DNA of 64,000 nucleotides. Origin: Undibacter mobilis (GTDB lineage: Bacteria > Pseudomonadota > Alphaproteobacteria > Rhizobiales > Xanthobacteraceae). The position numbers and the translations under genes are program-made. The stretch is from the NCBI RefSeq assembly GCF_003367195.1, contig NZ_QRGO01000002.1, positions 124,001 to 188,000 on the forward strand, in the 5' to 3' direction. The notes under the pieces were generated by a model that did no database searches, was not told where the DNA came from, and saw nothing but the letters and a program-made list of their open reading frames with translations. This document shows, in pieces, positions 29,791 to 38,458 of the stretch. Numbering within the stretch: position 1 is the first letter of the stretch; each line of letters begins with the position of its first letter.

Positions 29791-30535
29791 GCGTCTCCTC
29801 CCCGAGATAGGCCGCACGCACTTCGGCATTGGCGCGGATGTCGGCCGGCGCGCCCGCCGCGATCATCCGGCCATAGACCAGCACGCCCACGCGATCGGCC
29901 AAGGCGAATACCGCCTCCATGTCGTGCTCAATCAGCGCGATGGTGATCCTGCCCTTCAAGGCCCGCAGAAGGTTGGTGATGTTCCGCGACTCGTCGTGGC
30001 TGGTGCCGGCCAGCGGTTCATCCAGCAGCAGCAGTTTGGGCTGCGTCGCCAGCGCAATGGCAACTTCGAGCTGACGCTTCTCGCCGTGGGACAGGCTGTC
30101 GGCCGGCACGTGATGACGGCCGTCAAGCCCGACCTCGTTCAGAATGGCACGGGCGGGTTCATTGAGACCTTCGTCATTTGCCACTCGGTCGAAGAAGCGG
30201 AAACTCGAATGCCGCCGCGCCTGGATCGCGGTCGCGACATTCTCCAACGCTGTGAAACGCGGGAGGATGGACGTGATCTGAAAGGATCGGGCCAATCCGG
30301 CCTTGACGCGGTCCGGCATCGATTGCTGCGTCACGTCGACGCCATTGAACAGGATCTGGCCGGAATCCGCAGACAACATGCCGGACAGCTGGTGAATGAG
30401 CGTCGTCTTGCCGGCGCCGTTCGGCCCGATGATGGCGAACAGCTCACCTTCAGCGATGTCGAAGCTGATGTCGTTGGTGACCTTGAGGGCCCCATAGCTC
30501 TTCGAGAGTTGCTGGACGGACAGAAGCGGCTTCAC
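29783..30535 (-). CDS. livG: Branched-chain-type ABC importer, ATP-binding protein LivG
   Basis: A 250-residue ATPase with Walker A GPNGAGKTTL, ARSFQITSILPRFTALENV (the LivG Q-loop form), LSHGEKRQLEVAIALA signature, LLLLDEPLAG Walker B and ALIEHDMEAVF with the H-loop His. The GTG start (30535) overlaps the livM stop as GTGA, so translation is coupled. Together with LivF it powers a heterotetrameric importer of the LivHMGFK type. In catabolic regions such importers often carry aromatic acids or amides, not amino acids. Confidence 0.9.
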   Translation of the reverse strand: MKPLLSVQQLSKSYGALKVTNDISFDIAEGELFAIIGPNGAGKTTLIHQLSGMLSADSGQILFNGVDVTQQSMPDRVKAGLARSFQITSILPRFTALENVATAIQARRHSSFRFFDRVANDEGLNEPARAILNEVGLDGRHHVPADSLSHGEKRQLEVAIALATQPKLLLLDEPLAGTSHDESRNITNLLRALKGRITIALIEHDMEAVFALADRVGVLVYGRMIAAGAPADIRANAEVRAAYLGEETHA

Positions 30536-31530
30536 AAGCGCCTCCCGGAGCCGGGGAACAGTGCGATCAGGCCGTTGCGGGCAAAGAAAACCGTCAGGAT
30601 CAGCAGCGGCCCGAACACAATCGGCCAATGCTCGGTCCATTGAGCCAGGTATTCCTCACCAATGAGAAAGACCGCGGCGCCCAGAATAACCCCATGCAGA
30701 CTGCCGACACCGCCAAGCACGACGATGAACATGAGCTCCGCCGAGCGCTGCCACGTCATTGTCGACGGGCTGACGAAATTGGCCTGGTTGGCGAGCAGCA
30801 CACCCGCCAGAGCCGTCACCGTGCCGGCAATCACGTAGGCGCACAGCCGATACTGCATCGGTTTGAAACCGATGGCCTGCATGCGCACTTCGTTCTCCCG
30901 CGTGCCCGCGAGCACACGTCCGAAATGCGAATGCACGATTCGTCGCAGCAGCAGGTACATCGCCAACAGAAAGCCGAACGCGACGAAGTACAGAGACCGG
31001 TCGGATTTGAAGATTTCGATCCCGAACAGGTCACTCCGCGCGGACAAGGTCATACCGTCGTCTCCGCCATATTGCGCCAGTGCGGTAACGACGAAGAACA
31101 GCATCTGACCGAAGGCCAGCGTGATCATGATGAAATACGCGCCCTGCGACCGGATGGCGATAATCCCGGTCGCAAAACTGAAGATGACTCCAGCAACGAG
31201 CGCCAGCGGCACGATGATGGCGATATTGGTAATGCCATGCGCCGCGAGGATCCCGACCGCGTAAGTGCCGATGCCGAGATAGGCGGCGTGCCCCAGGCTG
31301 ATCATGCCCGCCTGCCCGATCAGCAGATCCAGCGCGATCGCGGCGGTGGCAAGAATAACCACGCGCGTCATGAGCGACAGCACGTAGCTCTCGCTTCCGA
31401 GGCGCGCAATGAAGGGAACGCACAGCAGACAACCAAAGATCAGAATCGGCAGAATGACATCCGCCTTCCGGCGGAGCAGCGTGGCATCGCTTGCCGCGGA
31501 CGCGGCTTTTTCCTCTGTTACAAGGCTCAT
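30532..31530 (-). CDS. livM: Branched-chain-type ABC importer, permease LivM
   Basis: A 332-residue permease with about ten hydrophobic segments and the LivM-type stretches LLIGQAGMISLGHAAYLGIGTYAVGIL and AQYGGDDGMTL. AIGFKPMQYRLCAYVIAG is near the EAA-like coupling loop. Its ATG overlaps the livH stop (ATGA), and its stop overlaps the livG start (GTGA). A longer in-frame reading upstream runs through livH in the wrong frame and is not real. Confidence 0.92.
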   Translation of the reverse strand: MSLVTEEKAASAASDATLLRRKADVILPILIFGCLLCVPFIARLGSESYVLSLMTRVVILATAAIALDLLIGQAGMISLGHAAYLGIGTYAVGILAAHGITNIAIIVPLALVAGVIFSFATGIIAIRSQGAYFIMITLAFGQMLFFVVTALAQYGGDDGMTLSARSDLFGIEIFKSDRSLYFVAFGFLLAMYLLLRRIVHSHFGRVLAGTRENEVRMQAIGFKPMQYRLCAYVIAGTVTALAGVLLANQANFVSPSTMTWQRSAELMFIVVLGGVGSLHGVILGAAVFLIGEEYLAQWTEHWPIVFGPLLILTVFFARNGLIALFPGSGRRL

Positions 31531-32447
31531 CGGCGCACCGGGAAAAGGCCTGCGGGCCGTACCGCGAGTGTAGCCGCCATGAGGATGTAGACCAGCATCG
31601 GCGCCACGGCCCGGCCGCTCTGGCTCGCCGCAGCCGGATCGAGCATGAGCTTCAGCAGAGGCACGGCGATGGAGCGGCCCAGCGTTTCGACAATCCCGAC
31701 AAGGATCGCGGCAATGAAAGCCCCGCGGATCGAACCGATACCGCCAACCACAATCACGACGAAAGCGAGAATCAATACGTTGTCGCCCATGCCGGGCTCG
31801 ACGCTGAGCAGCGGCGCGATGATGGCGCCGGCAAACCCCGCCAGCATGGCGCCAAAGCCGAACACCAATCTGAACAGCAGCTTGATGTTCACGCCAAGAG
31901 CCGAGACCATATCGGCACTGGTCGATCCGGCGCGGATCAGCATGCCAAGCCGCGTATGGCCGACCACGACATACAGCAACGCTGCCACGGCAAGGCCGGA
32001 GGAAATGATGACGATGCGCCACACAGGATAGTTCAAGCCATCGAACAGCTCGATGGCGCCCGACAGCGCCGGCGGAATGTCGACCGAGATCGGCGAGACG
32101 CCCCAGATCATCCGCACCGCCTCGGACAGAAAGATGATGACGCCGAAAGTGGCCAGAACCTGATCAAGATGCGACCGCGAATATAGATGCCGGAATATCA
32201 ACAGCTCGAGGGCCAGCCCCAGCAGCAGCGCCGCCGGCAGCGCCAGGAGTAGCCCCACCACATATGAACCCGTAGCCGCCGCGATCGTCGCCAGAAGATA
32301 TGCGCCGATCATGTACTGAACGCCGTGCGCCAAATTGAGAAAGTCCATGACGCCGAAAACCAGCGTCAGGCCCGCGGCAATTAGAAATAGAATCAGGCCA
32401 AGCTGAATGCCGTTCAGCAGCTGTACCGCGGCAAGTGTTGGCGACAT
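31527..32447 (-). CDS. livH: Branched-chain-type ABC importer, permease LivH
   Basis: A 306-residue permease with the LivH N-terminus LLNGIQLGLILFLIAAGLTLVFGVMDFLNLAHG, GMLIRAGSTSADMVSALGVN (coupling helix) and FVVIVVGGIGSIRGAFIAAILVG in the C-terminal part. Forms the channel with LivM. It is separated from the substrate-binding gene by a hairpin followed by T residues, which may lower its expression relative to livK. Confidence 0.92.
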   Translation of the reverse strand: MSPTLAAVQLLNGIQLGLILFLIAAGLTLVFGVMDFLNLAHGVQYMIGAYLLATIAAATGSYVVGLLLALPAALLLGLALELLIFRHLYSRSHLDQVLATFGVIIFLSEAVRMIWGVSPISVDIPPALSGAIELFDGLNYPVWRIVIISSGLAVAALLYVVVGHTRLGMLIRAGSTSADMVSALGVNIKLLFRLVFGFGAMLAGFAGAIIAPLLSVEPGMGDNVLILAFVVIVVGGIGSIRGAFIAAILVGIVETLGRSIAVPLLKLMLDPAAASQSGRAVAPMLVYILMAATLAVRPAGLFPVRR

Positions 32448-32459
32448 TCGGCACTCCGG

Positions 32460-32498
32460 AAAAAAGAAGCGACTGCACGCCTAAGGGCATGCAGTCGC
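32460..32498 (-). terminator. Hairpin plus T-run between livK-like gene and livH
   Basis: On the minus strand GCGACTGCA and TGCAGTCGC form a 9-bp stem (plus coordinates 32469-32498), followed by TTCTTTTTT (32460-32468). This is a good intrinsic terminator in the middle of an operon. It probably trims most transcripts after the substrate-binding protein gene. Confidence 0.7.
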
Positions 32499-32507
32499 CG
32501 GGTCGGA

Positions 32508-33680
32508 TCAGAGAGGGCATTCGCCGACGTAGCGGTCGGCATAATTCTCGAACACCTTCTCAACGATCTGCGTCTCGAACTTGCCGTCGGCACGCTTGCC
32601 GACCTTCGTAAGGTAGAAGTCCTGAATCGGGAAGCCGTTGCGGTTGATCTTGAACGGTCCGCGCAGCGACACGAAATCCGCCTTGCGCAGCGCAGCCTGC
32701 AGGGCAGCCTTGTTGCTCAGATCGCCCTTCACCGCCTTCACCGCGGAATCGATCAGCATGATGGCGTCATAAGCCTGCATGGCGTAGGTCGCCGGCACCG
32801 CGTTGTAGGCCTTTACGTAAGCATCGACGAACTTCTGGTTCTGCGGCGTTTTGAGGTCCGGCGCCCAGTTCGAGCCGGCCTGCATGCCCAACGCAGCCTC
32901 ACCTTGCGCCGGCAGAGTCGCCTCATCCACGGTGAAGGACGACAGCACCGGAATACGCGAGGCGAGTCCGGCCTGGGTGTATTGCTTGACGAAGTTGACG
33001 CCCATGCCGCCGGCGAGGAACACGAAAACCGCATCGGGCTTCATGTCAGCGATCTTTGTCAGTTCGGACTGGAAATCGAGCGTGTTGAGCGGAACGTAGT
33101 TCTCTTCGAGAATCTCGCCCTTGTAATCAATCTTGAAACCGGCGATCGCATCCTTGCCGGCCTGATAGTTGGGCGCCATCAGGTACATCTTCTTGTAGCC
33201 GCGGCTCTGTGCAACCTTGCCGGAAATCTGATGGACCTGGTCGTTCTGGTACGAGGTCGAGAAGAAATACGGGCTGCAGGACTTGCCGGCGAGTGCCGAC
33301 GAACCGGCGTTCGGGCTGATGAGGATGGTCTGCGAGTCGGCGACCGGCTTGATGATCGCGCCGAGAACGTTCGACAGGATCGGGCCGACGACAAAATTCA
33401 CCTTGTCGCGATCGATGAGCCCCTTGACCTTGGTGGCCGCAACATCCGGCTTGGCCTCGTCGTCAGCCACAAATACTTCGACTTCGCGTCCGCCGATCTT
33501 GCCGCCAAGTTCCTTGAGCGCCAGATCGAAACCATTCTTGGACTGCACGCCGTTGGCGGCAACCGGGGTCGAAAGTGTCAGAATAAGACCGATCTTGATC
33601 TTCTCCTGCGCAGCCGCGGGCCCAGCCACGCCGGTACAGACGGCAAGCGCGACACCTGCCCACAACGATGCAATTTTCAT
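32508..33680 (-). CDS. Periplasmic substrate-binding protein of the ABC importer (LivK-like)
   Basis: A 390-residue type-I binding protein with a signal peptide ending GPAAAQ and mature start EKIKIGLILTLSTPVAANG. DLALKELGGKIGGREVEVFVADDEAKPDVAATKVKGLIDRDKVNFVVGP is spread over the first lobe, and FSTSYQNDQV, MQAYDAIMLIDSAV are standard. NAGSSALAGKSCSPYFF marks the pocket entrance. These families bind amino acids, amides, urea or aromatic acids. Context with nitrilase and gentisate genes favours an aromatic acid or amide. Conserved carboxylate-binding residues cannot be judged by eye. Confidence 0.88.
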   Translation of the reverse strand: MKIASLWAGVALAVCTGVAGPAAAQEKIKIGLILTLSTPVAANGVQSKNGFDLALKELGGKIGGREVEVFVADDEAKPDVAATKVKGLIDRDKVNFVVGPILSNVLGAIIKPVADSQTILISPNAGSSALAGKSCSPYFFSTSYQNDQVHQISGKVAQSRGYKKMYLMAPNYQAGKDAIAGFKIDYKGEILEENYVPLNTLDFQSELTKIADMKPDAVFVFLAGGMGVNFVKQYTQAGLASRIPVLSSFTVDEATLPAQGEAALGMQAGSNWAPDLKTPQNQKFVDAYVKAYNAVPATYAMQAYDAIMLIDSAVKAVKGDLSNKAALQAALRKADFVSLRGPFKINRNGFPIQDFYLTKVGKRADGKFETQIVEKVFENYADRYVGECPL

Positions 33681-33725
33681 ATTCCCTCCTGTTTTGACTC
33701 TCGTAATTGAAACGACGTCCTTAGA

Positions 33726-34157
33726 TCATTTGACGAACGGCACTTCGTGCTCACCAGCCAGCCGCTCGACCTCGGCCGGATCTGTCAGGCCGGAAATTTT
33801 GCCGAAATAGTCGTAGAGCATGCGCGTGGGTGACACCCAGAACACGCATTTCACGGTCTTTCCCGAGCGGTTATGGATGCTGTGGGGAATGCCCTTGGGT
33901 AAGGAAACAAGGTCGCCGGGCCCGCCTTTGGCCTCGTCAGCACCGATGACGAATTCAAGATTTCCTTCAATCAGATAGATGAACTCGTCTTGCGTGTCGT
34001 GAATGTGCCGCGGCACGAAGCTGTCCGGCGGCAGCGTGGCGTGCCAGGTGAAAGACGACTCCGTCACCTGCTTGGGCACATAAGTTTGGCCCAGGATATT
34101 CCACGACTTGCCTTCGATACCTTCGTTCGCTGGCCGCACACCGGACGTGATCTTCAT
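33726..34157 (-). CDS. Small cupin-domain protein
   Basis: From ATG 34157 the product has 143 residues and one cupin. PRHIHDTQDEFIYLIEGNLEFVIG gives motif 1 (H-x-H...E), and GDLVSLPKGIPHSIHN gives motif 2 with the last His. The four metal ligands are thus present. FVPRHIHDTQDEF is typical of single-domain metal cupins near ABC importers and hydrolases. It could be a dioxygenase, isomerase or sensor. No reaction can be assigned. It lies between the substrate-binding gene and the alpha/beta hydrolase, 19 bases after the latter. Confidence 0.8.
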   Translation of the reverse strand: MKITSGVRPANEGIEGKSWNILGQTYVPKQVTESSFTWHATLPPDSFVPRHIHDTQDEFIYLIEGNLEFVIGADEAKGGPGDLVSLPKGIPHSIHNRSGKTVKCVFWVSPTRMLYDYFGKISGLTDPAEVERLAGEHEVPFVK

Positions 34158-34176
34158 GTCAATATTCCTGCGTTGA

Positions 34177-35040
34177 TCAATTGGTGTATTCGCGAATGCG
34201 CTGGATGGTCCGGGCAAACAACGGACTTTCCGACTTCTCAAGCTCAAGGATGATGTCGAAGTGGTGGAAGCCCGGCATCGCGATTTCTTCGCCGCCGAAA
34301 CCCCTCGCCTTCCAGGCGTCGACGTAATCGCGGGTCTGTCGCTTGAACTCCGACGATTCCAGACCGCCGCACGTGCCGATCAGATGCGCCGTGCTGCGCG
34401 CCGGTAAATGTTCGAGCGGGCTGTTGCGACTGGCTGACGCGTGATCGAGCGACAGCGGCTCGTTGACGAAATTATGCACGAGCGGATGCAGATCATGGAG
34501 GCCGCTCACGCTCAGCGCGGCGCCGAAGACACCCTCGGGCAAACCAAACGACTGCCGCCAGCCATCGGCGAGCAGCATGCCGACGAGCTGACCGCCGGCC
34601 GAATGACCGCCGATATGAATCCGTCTTCCATCAAACCCGTAGGCTGCGGCGTTGGTGTAGAGCCAGGCGATGCTGGCGCGGACTTGCCTGACGATTTCAT
34701 CCAGAGAGACCGCCGGCGCCAGCGTGTAATCGATGCTCGCCACGCTGACCCCGGCCTTCAGGAAGGCCGGCGCGACGAAGGCGTTCTCGGTCTTGTTCGA
34801 AGAGCGCCAATAGCCGCCGTGGATCCAAACGAATAGCGGACCACCCTTGGCCGCAGGGTAAAGGTCCAGCGTCTCGCCCGACGTGGGGTCGTAGACGATA
34901 TCGGGGATGCGCTCGATTGTACCCAAAACGCGCGCGCTCTCGCGTTGGTAGATGGCCGCCTTGTCGAAGCCGGCGGAGAGCAACCGGGCGTCGTATTCCC
35001 GGTCCAAGAACTCGCGATCGGCATCCGAATAAATGCGCAC
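34177..35040 (-). CDS. Alpha/beta hydrolase, kynurenine-formamidase-like
   Basis: The 287-residue protein starts at a GTG. FVWIHGGYWRSS carries the HGGYW oxyanion motif, IHIGGHSAGGQLVGM the nucleophile Ser, and MPGFHHFDIILELE the C-terminal catalytic His. HGGYW with GHSAGG is characteristic of arylformamidases and related carboxyl-ester or amide hydrolases. In this region it may remove an ester or amide group from an aromatic substrate taken up by the adjacent importer. It is the first gene of the operon running to livF, and divergent from the GntR-type regulator. Confidence 0.82.
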   Translation of the reverse strand: MRIYSDADREFLDREYDARLLSAGFDKAAIYQRESARVLGTIERIPDIVYDPTSGETLDLYPAAKGGPLFVWIHGGYWRSSNKTENAFVAPAFLKAGVSVASIDYTLAPAVSLDEIVRQVRASIAWLYTNAAAYGFDGRRIHIGGHSAGGQLVGMLLADGWRQSFGLPEGVFGAALSVSGLHDLHPLVHNFVNEPLSLDHASASRNSPLEHLPARSTAHLIGTCGGLESSEFKRQTRDYVDAWKARGFGGEEIAMPGFHHFDIILELEKSESPLFARTIQRIREYTN

Positions 35041-35160
35041 AGCTTTGCCACCAGAATATCGGCAGCCACACCGGTCCGCCTTTCTTTAGCAAACTCCATG
35101 GGTCATCTCGTTGTCAATCATATTTTCGACGATTTGATATGTTTGCGAGAATTCGGCTGA

Positions 35161-35190
35161 TTGCTATTTGAGCGGGACATTGCCTATATA
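35161..35190 (+). promoter_or_regulatory. Possible promoter of the GntR-type regulator gene
   Basis: TTGCTA (35161-35166), 18 bp, TATATA (35185-35190), then GGGGA 7 bases before the regulator ATG. The match to sigma-70 boxes is moderate. Confidence 0.4.
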
Positions 35191-35226
35191 AAGAGCTGCG
35201 GCGACATGCCTTTTGGGGATTATGAA

Positions 35227-36015
35227 ATGAAACGCGCGACGTCCAAGTCAGCGGTCTCACAACTCCGCGCCCCCGCGGAGGCCGCCCCGGCTGTCGCCCG
35301 AAGCGGAACCTTGACCGACGAAGCGTATCGCCGGCTCCGGACCGACATTATTGGCGGCACCTTCAAACCCGGCAGCCCGCTTCGTCTCGAGGCGCTCAAA
35401 GACCGTTACGGCTTGAGCTTCTCGCCGCTTCGAGAAGCACTCAACCGTCTGCACGCCGAGCGGCTGGTTGTTTCCTCGGCGCTGCGGGGCTTCCGTGTGT
35501 CCGAATTTTCCTTGGCAGAGATGCGCGATGCGATCGAAACCCGTGTTCTCATCGACGTCGAAGGTCTCCGCCGCTCAATCGCCCGCGGCGACGACGACTG
35601 GGAAGCCGCGGTTGTCGCGGCTTTCCACGCCCTGTCTCGTTGCGCGGCACGCCTCGCCCAACTCAAACGAGAGCGAACAGTTGAAGAAGACGAAGAGCTT
35701 GAAGGACGTCACCGGGATTTTCACTTGTCGCTGGTCTCGCAATGCGGCTCTCGATGGCTCATTGATTTCTCACTGCAGCTTTATGCTCAAACCGAACGTT
35801 ATCGTCGGCCGATGATGCAAAGCCAGAGCACGACACTCCCCACACGCGACATCGAAGCCGAACATCGCGCGATCATGGAAGCGGCAATCGCCCGGAATGC
35901 CAACAGTGCCGCGTTCTTGCTGGAGCAGCATTTCCGCAGAACAGGCACGATGATCGAAGAGCATCTCGGCAAGAGCGGTTACATTGAAGAGCCGGTTCGC
36001 TCCGCCGCTGGCTAG
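35227..36015 (+). CDS. GntR-family regulator, FCD (FadR) type
   Basis: From ATG 35227 the protein has 262 residues. The winged helix has YRRLRTDIIGGTFKPGSPLRLEALKDRYG and SPLREALNRLHAERLVVSSALRGFRV. The C-terminal FCD domain has MRDAIETRVLIDVEGLRRSI, then HRDFHLSL (metal-ligand His) and AEHRAIMEAAIARNANSAAFLLEQHF with two further His. FCD regulators bind small organic acids in the metal pocket. It is divergent from the alpha/beta hydrolase/importer operon and the natural candidate to control it. It converges with the P450 fusion gene. Confidence 0.9.
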   Translation: MKRATSKSAVSQLRAPAEAAPAVARSGTLTDEAYRRLRTDIIGGTFKPGSPLRLEALKDRYGLSFSPLREALNRLHAERLVVSSALRGFRVSEFSLAEMRDAIETRVLIDVEGLRRSIARGDDDWEAAVVAAFHALSRCAARLAQLKRERTVEEDEELEGRHRDFHLSLVSQCGSRWLIDFSLQLYAQTERYRRPMMQSQSTTLPTRDIEAEHRAIMEAAIARNANSAAFLLEQHFRRTGTMIEEHLGKSGYIEEPVRSAAG

Positions 36016-36041
36016 ACTCGCCTGCCCGACCTCCTCGTTCG

Positions 36042-38225
36042 TCAGACATCCAGCACGAGTGCGGCTGTCTGCGAGCGCGAACAACAGACCGCGATCCGAT
36101 CGTTGTTCGCCTTTTCGGCCGCTGTCTGTACCATGTCCCGGTGATCGGGCCGCCCTTCCAGAACCCGCGTGAGGCAGCTGCCGCAGACACCGTTGCGGCA
36201 TGACGTTTCAATCTTGACGCCGGCACGGCCCAGAGCCTGAAGGATGGTCTCGTCCGCCGCCACTTCGACGGACTTGCCCGAGCGTTTGGCGACTACGGTG
36301 AACGGATCGCCATTCACATCGATTTCGGCGCCGAAGTGTTCTTGGTGGATCTGACCGGCTGCCAAGCCGGCCGCCGATGCCGCCATTTGAACGTGTTCCA
36401 TATAGCCGCGCGGTCCGCATATATAAATATGGGTTTCCGCCGGCGCTGTGGCCAAGACCGCCGCGACATTGAGCATTTGCGCCGACGGCCCATCGTCGAA
36501 ATGAAGCTTGATCTTGTCGCGGAATGGCGCGGCCTCAAGCTCATTCGCCCAGGCCAGCTTGGCACGGCTGCGTACCGAAACGTGCCATTCGAAGCTGCCG
36601 CCCCGCTCATGAAGATGCCATGCCATCGCGTAATGCGGCGTGAGGCCAATGCCGCCGGACAACAGCACGTGATGCGCGGCGCTTTCCGCCAGCGGAAAAT
36701 GATTGCGCGGCTTCGAGATCAGAACCGGAGTGCCCGATTTGATCCATCTGTGAACAGCCTCGGACCCACCCTTCGAGTTCGGATCACGTTGCACGGCGAT
36801 CTGATAGCGCCCCTTCTCCGCTCGCCCGGTGAGGGAGTACTGACGGGTCAATCCATCAGTCACGTGCAAATCGACGTGCGCGCCCGGAGTCCAGCCCGGA
36901 AACTGAACACCGTCACGGGGTTCGATCAGCAGGCTGATAATGCCGTCGGCGATCTCGTCGCGCGTGGCGACAATGCCGGCCAGCGTATTCGGTTCGGCCA
37001 CCGCCACATCATTCGATGCCGCCTTGGATTTAACAAGCGATGCGAAATCCGGCACTGGAATGAAGCGGGCGTCCAGAGACGCCAGGCCGTAAATCGTATT
37101 GTTCAGCGCGATGGTCGGCTTGCCGACCTCGATCGCCTTGACGCGAGGAATCATGGCTTCAATCAGCGCGATCATCTCCATCTGCGCCAGATGCATGCCG
37201 ACGCACATGTGGATGCCGCTGCCGAAGCCCAGATGCTGGCGCGGATTACGGGTGATGTCGAACTTGTCCGGATTGGGATAAACACGCTCGTCACGGTTCG
37301 CCGATGCGTACAGCATCATGACGCGCGCGTTCTCGGGGATGGTGACATCGTCGATTTGAACCGCCCGCGATGTGTGGCGGACGAAGCTCCGCACCGGCGA
37401 GCCCATGCGCACCGCTTCGTTCACGGCGTTGCGTGCCAGCTCAGGCTTGTCGCGCAACAGGGCCCATTGATCGGGATTGGTACCCAATTGATAGATCAAC
37501 TGTCCCGTCGCAGAGATCGTGGTGTCGAGACTGGGATTGAGGTAGTCGCGCATGGCGACAGGCGCGAGATCCGCCGCCAGCAGACCCTGTTCGACAAGAT
37601 CGAACAGTCTCCGGGTCCAGCTGCCCGGCTTGAGGTTCTCGGGATTTGACTGGCTTTGTGCAAACTTGCGCTGTTCGAGGAAAACGTCCACTGCGGCCTT
37701 GCCGCGCGCGTTCTGAGCACCGAGAAGGTCAAAGGTTGCGGCAGCCCACCGGAGCATGTTCTCGCGGCCCGAATCCGGCAGACCGACAAGGTCGCGGACA
37801 ATGGTCAGAGGCAGGAAGGTCGACAAATCCTTTACCGCGTCAAACTGACCGCTGGCGATCAGGCGCTCGATCAAGCCTTCGGCCGTCGCATCCAGGAGAC
37901 CGCGAATTTTCGTCAAGGCGCCGGGCAAAAGCGGCGCGGAGGTCGCAGCGCGAATGGCGCTATGTCGCTCGCCGTCCGACCCTGCAGAATTCCCGCGTGT
38001 CAGTTCATTCGCTTTGGGATCGGCGGCAACCCCCTTCCCGCTGATGAACGTGTCGTGATCGCGAAGCGCCTTACCGACCTCGTTGTGACGGGTCAGCGCG
38101 AAGTTGTCGTGCTGAGGCAGCCAAACCACCGGCCCGAGCTCACGCATCGTCGCGTAATGCGGCCACGGGTTCTGGATAAATTCATCCGAGTAGAAATCGA
38201 CGTCATAGCTGGGGGCCATTTTCAT
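36042..38225 (-). CDS. Self-sufficient cytochrome P450 fused to FMN reductase and 2Fe-2S ferredoxin (CYP116B-like architecture)
   Basis: From ATG 38225 the protein has 727 residues and three modules. Residues 1-395 are P450: I-helix DTT at 234-236 within LNPSLDTTI, ExxR at 270-273, heme loop GFGSGIHMCVG with Cys341. Residues 410-630 are a phthalate-dioxygenase-reductase-like module: RQYSLTG (461-467, flavin), LLSGGIGLTP (521-530) and YICGPRGYM (601-609) for NADH. Residues 635-727 are a plant-type ferredoxin: C676-x4-C681-x2-C684 and C714. Such fusions hydroxylate or O-dealkylate aromatics without separate partners. The I-helix has Asn-Pro-Ser instead of the usual Ala-Gly-Gly. Context suggests action on the aromatic entering the gentisate genes. 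Some ambiguity remains about the start (38225 or 38219). Confidence 0.92.
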   Translation of the reverse strand: MKMAPSYDVDFYSDEFIQNPWPHYATMRELGPVVWLPQHDNFALTRHNEVGKALRDHDTFISGKGVAADPKANELTRGNSAGSDGERHSAIRAATSAPLLPGALTKIRGLLDATAEGLIERLIASGQFDAVKDLSTFLPLTIVRDLVGLPDSGRENMLRWAAATFDLLGAQNARGKAAVDVFLEQRKFAQSQSNPENLKPGSWTRRLFDLVEQGLLAADLAPVAMRDYLNPSLDTTISATGQLIYQLGTNPDQWALLRDKPELARNAVNEAVRMGSPVRSFVRHTSRAVQIDDVTIPENARVMMLYASANRDERVYPNPDKFDITRNPRQHLGFGSGIHMCVGMHLAQMEMIALIEAMIPRVKAIEVGKPTIALNNTIYGLASLDARFIPVPDFASLVKSKAASNDVAVAEPNTLAGIVATRDEIADGIISLLIEPRDGVQFPGWTPGAHVDLHVTDGLTRQYSLTGRAEKGRYQIAVQRDPNSKGGSEAVHRWIKSGTPVLISKPRNHFPLAESAAHHVLLSGGIGLTPHYAMAWHLHERGGSFEWHVSVRSRAKLAWANELEAAPFRDKIKLHFDDGPSAQMLNVAAVLATAPAETHIYICGPRGYMEHVQMAASAAGLAAGQIHQEHFGAEIDVNGDPFTVVAKRSGKSVEVAADETILQALGRAGVKIETSCRNGVCGSCLTRVLEGRPDHRDMVQTAAEKANNDRIAVCCSRSQTAALVLDV

Positions 38226-38312
38226 CGGCGTCTCGGTCTGCGCTGCGCCCGCAAGAGTGAAAGGGTGCGGAAGGTTTTCGACGATTTCGATTTTTGTCGA
38301 TAGTATGATAAC

Positions 38313-38429
38313 TGTCAATTCCTGAGCGGAAAATTACTACCGATATTGCCTTCCTCTTAGAAAATCAGGGTTTTTTCGTCAAAAACCTCATCAAGCCAGC
38401 TTTCCTCTGGCGGACAAGCACCTTATAAT
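38313..38429. promoter_or_regulatory. Divergent promoter region, P450 fusion and MarR-type gene
   Basis: On the minus strand a consensus -35 box TTGACA occupies 38318-38313, pointing at the P450 gene, though its -10 box is poor. On the plus strand TATAAT (38424-38429) lies 30 bases before the MarR-type start. The space between is A+T-rich and is where a MarR dimer would be expected to bind, but no clear inverted repeat is seen. Confidence 0.45.
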
Positions 38430-38458
38430 CGTAAGTAGACATACAATTGAGGTTGGGG

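Noticed and set aside
30532-32022. 496-residue reading of livM extended upstream
   Set aside because: The extension runs through livH in a different frame and is Arg/Gly-rich; the ATG at 31530 overlaps the livH stop as expected.
36336-37649. Plus-strand 437-residue frame opposite the P450 fusion
   Set aside because: Antisense of a three-domain enzyme with all motifs; no family likeness.
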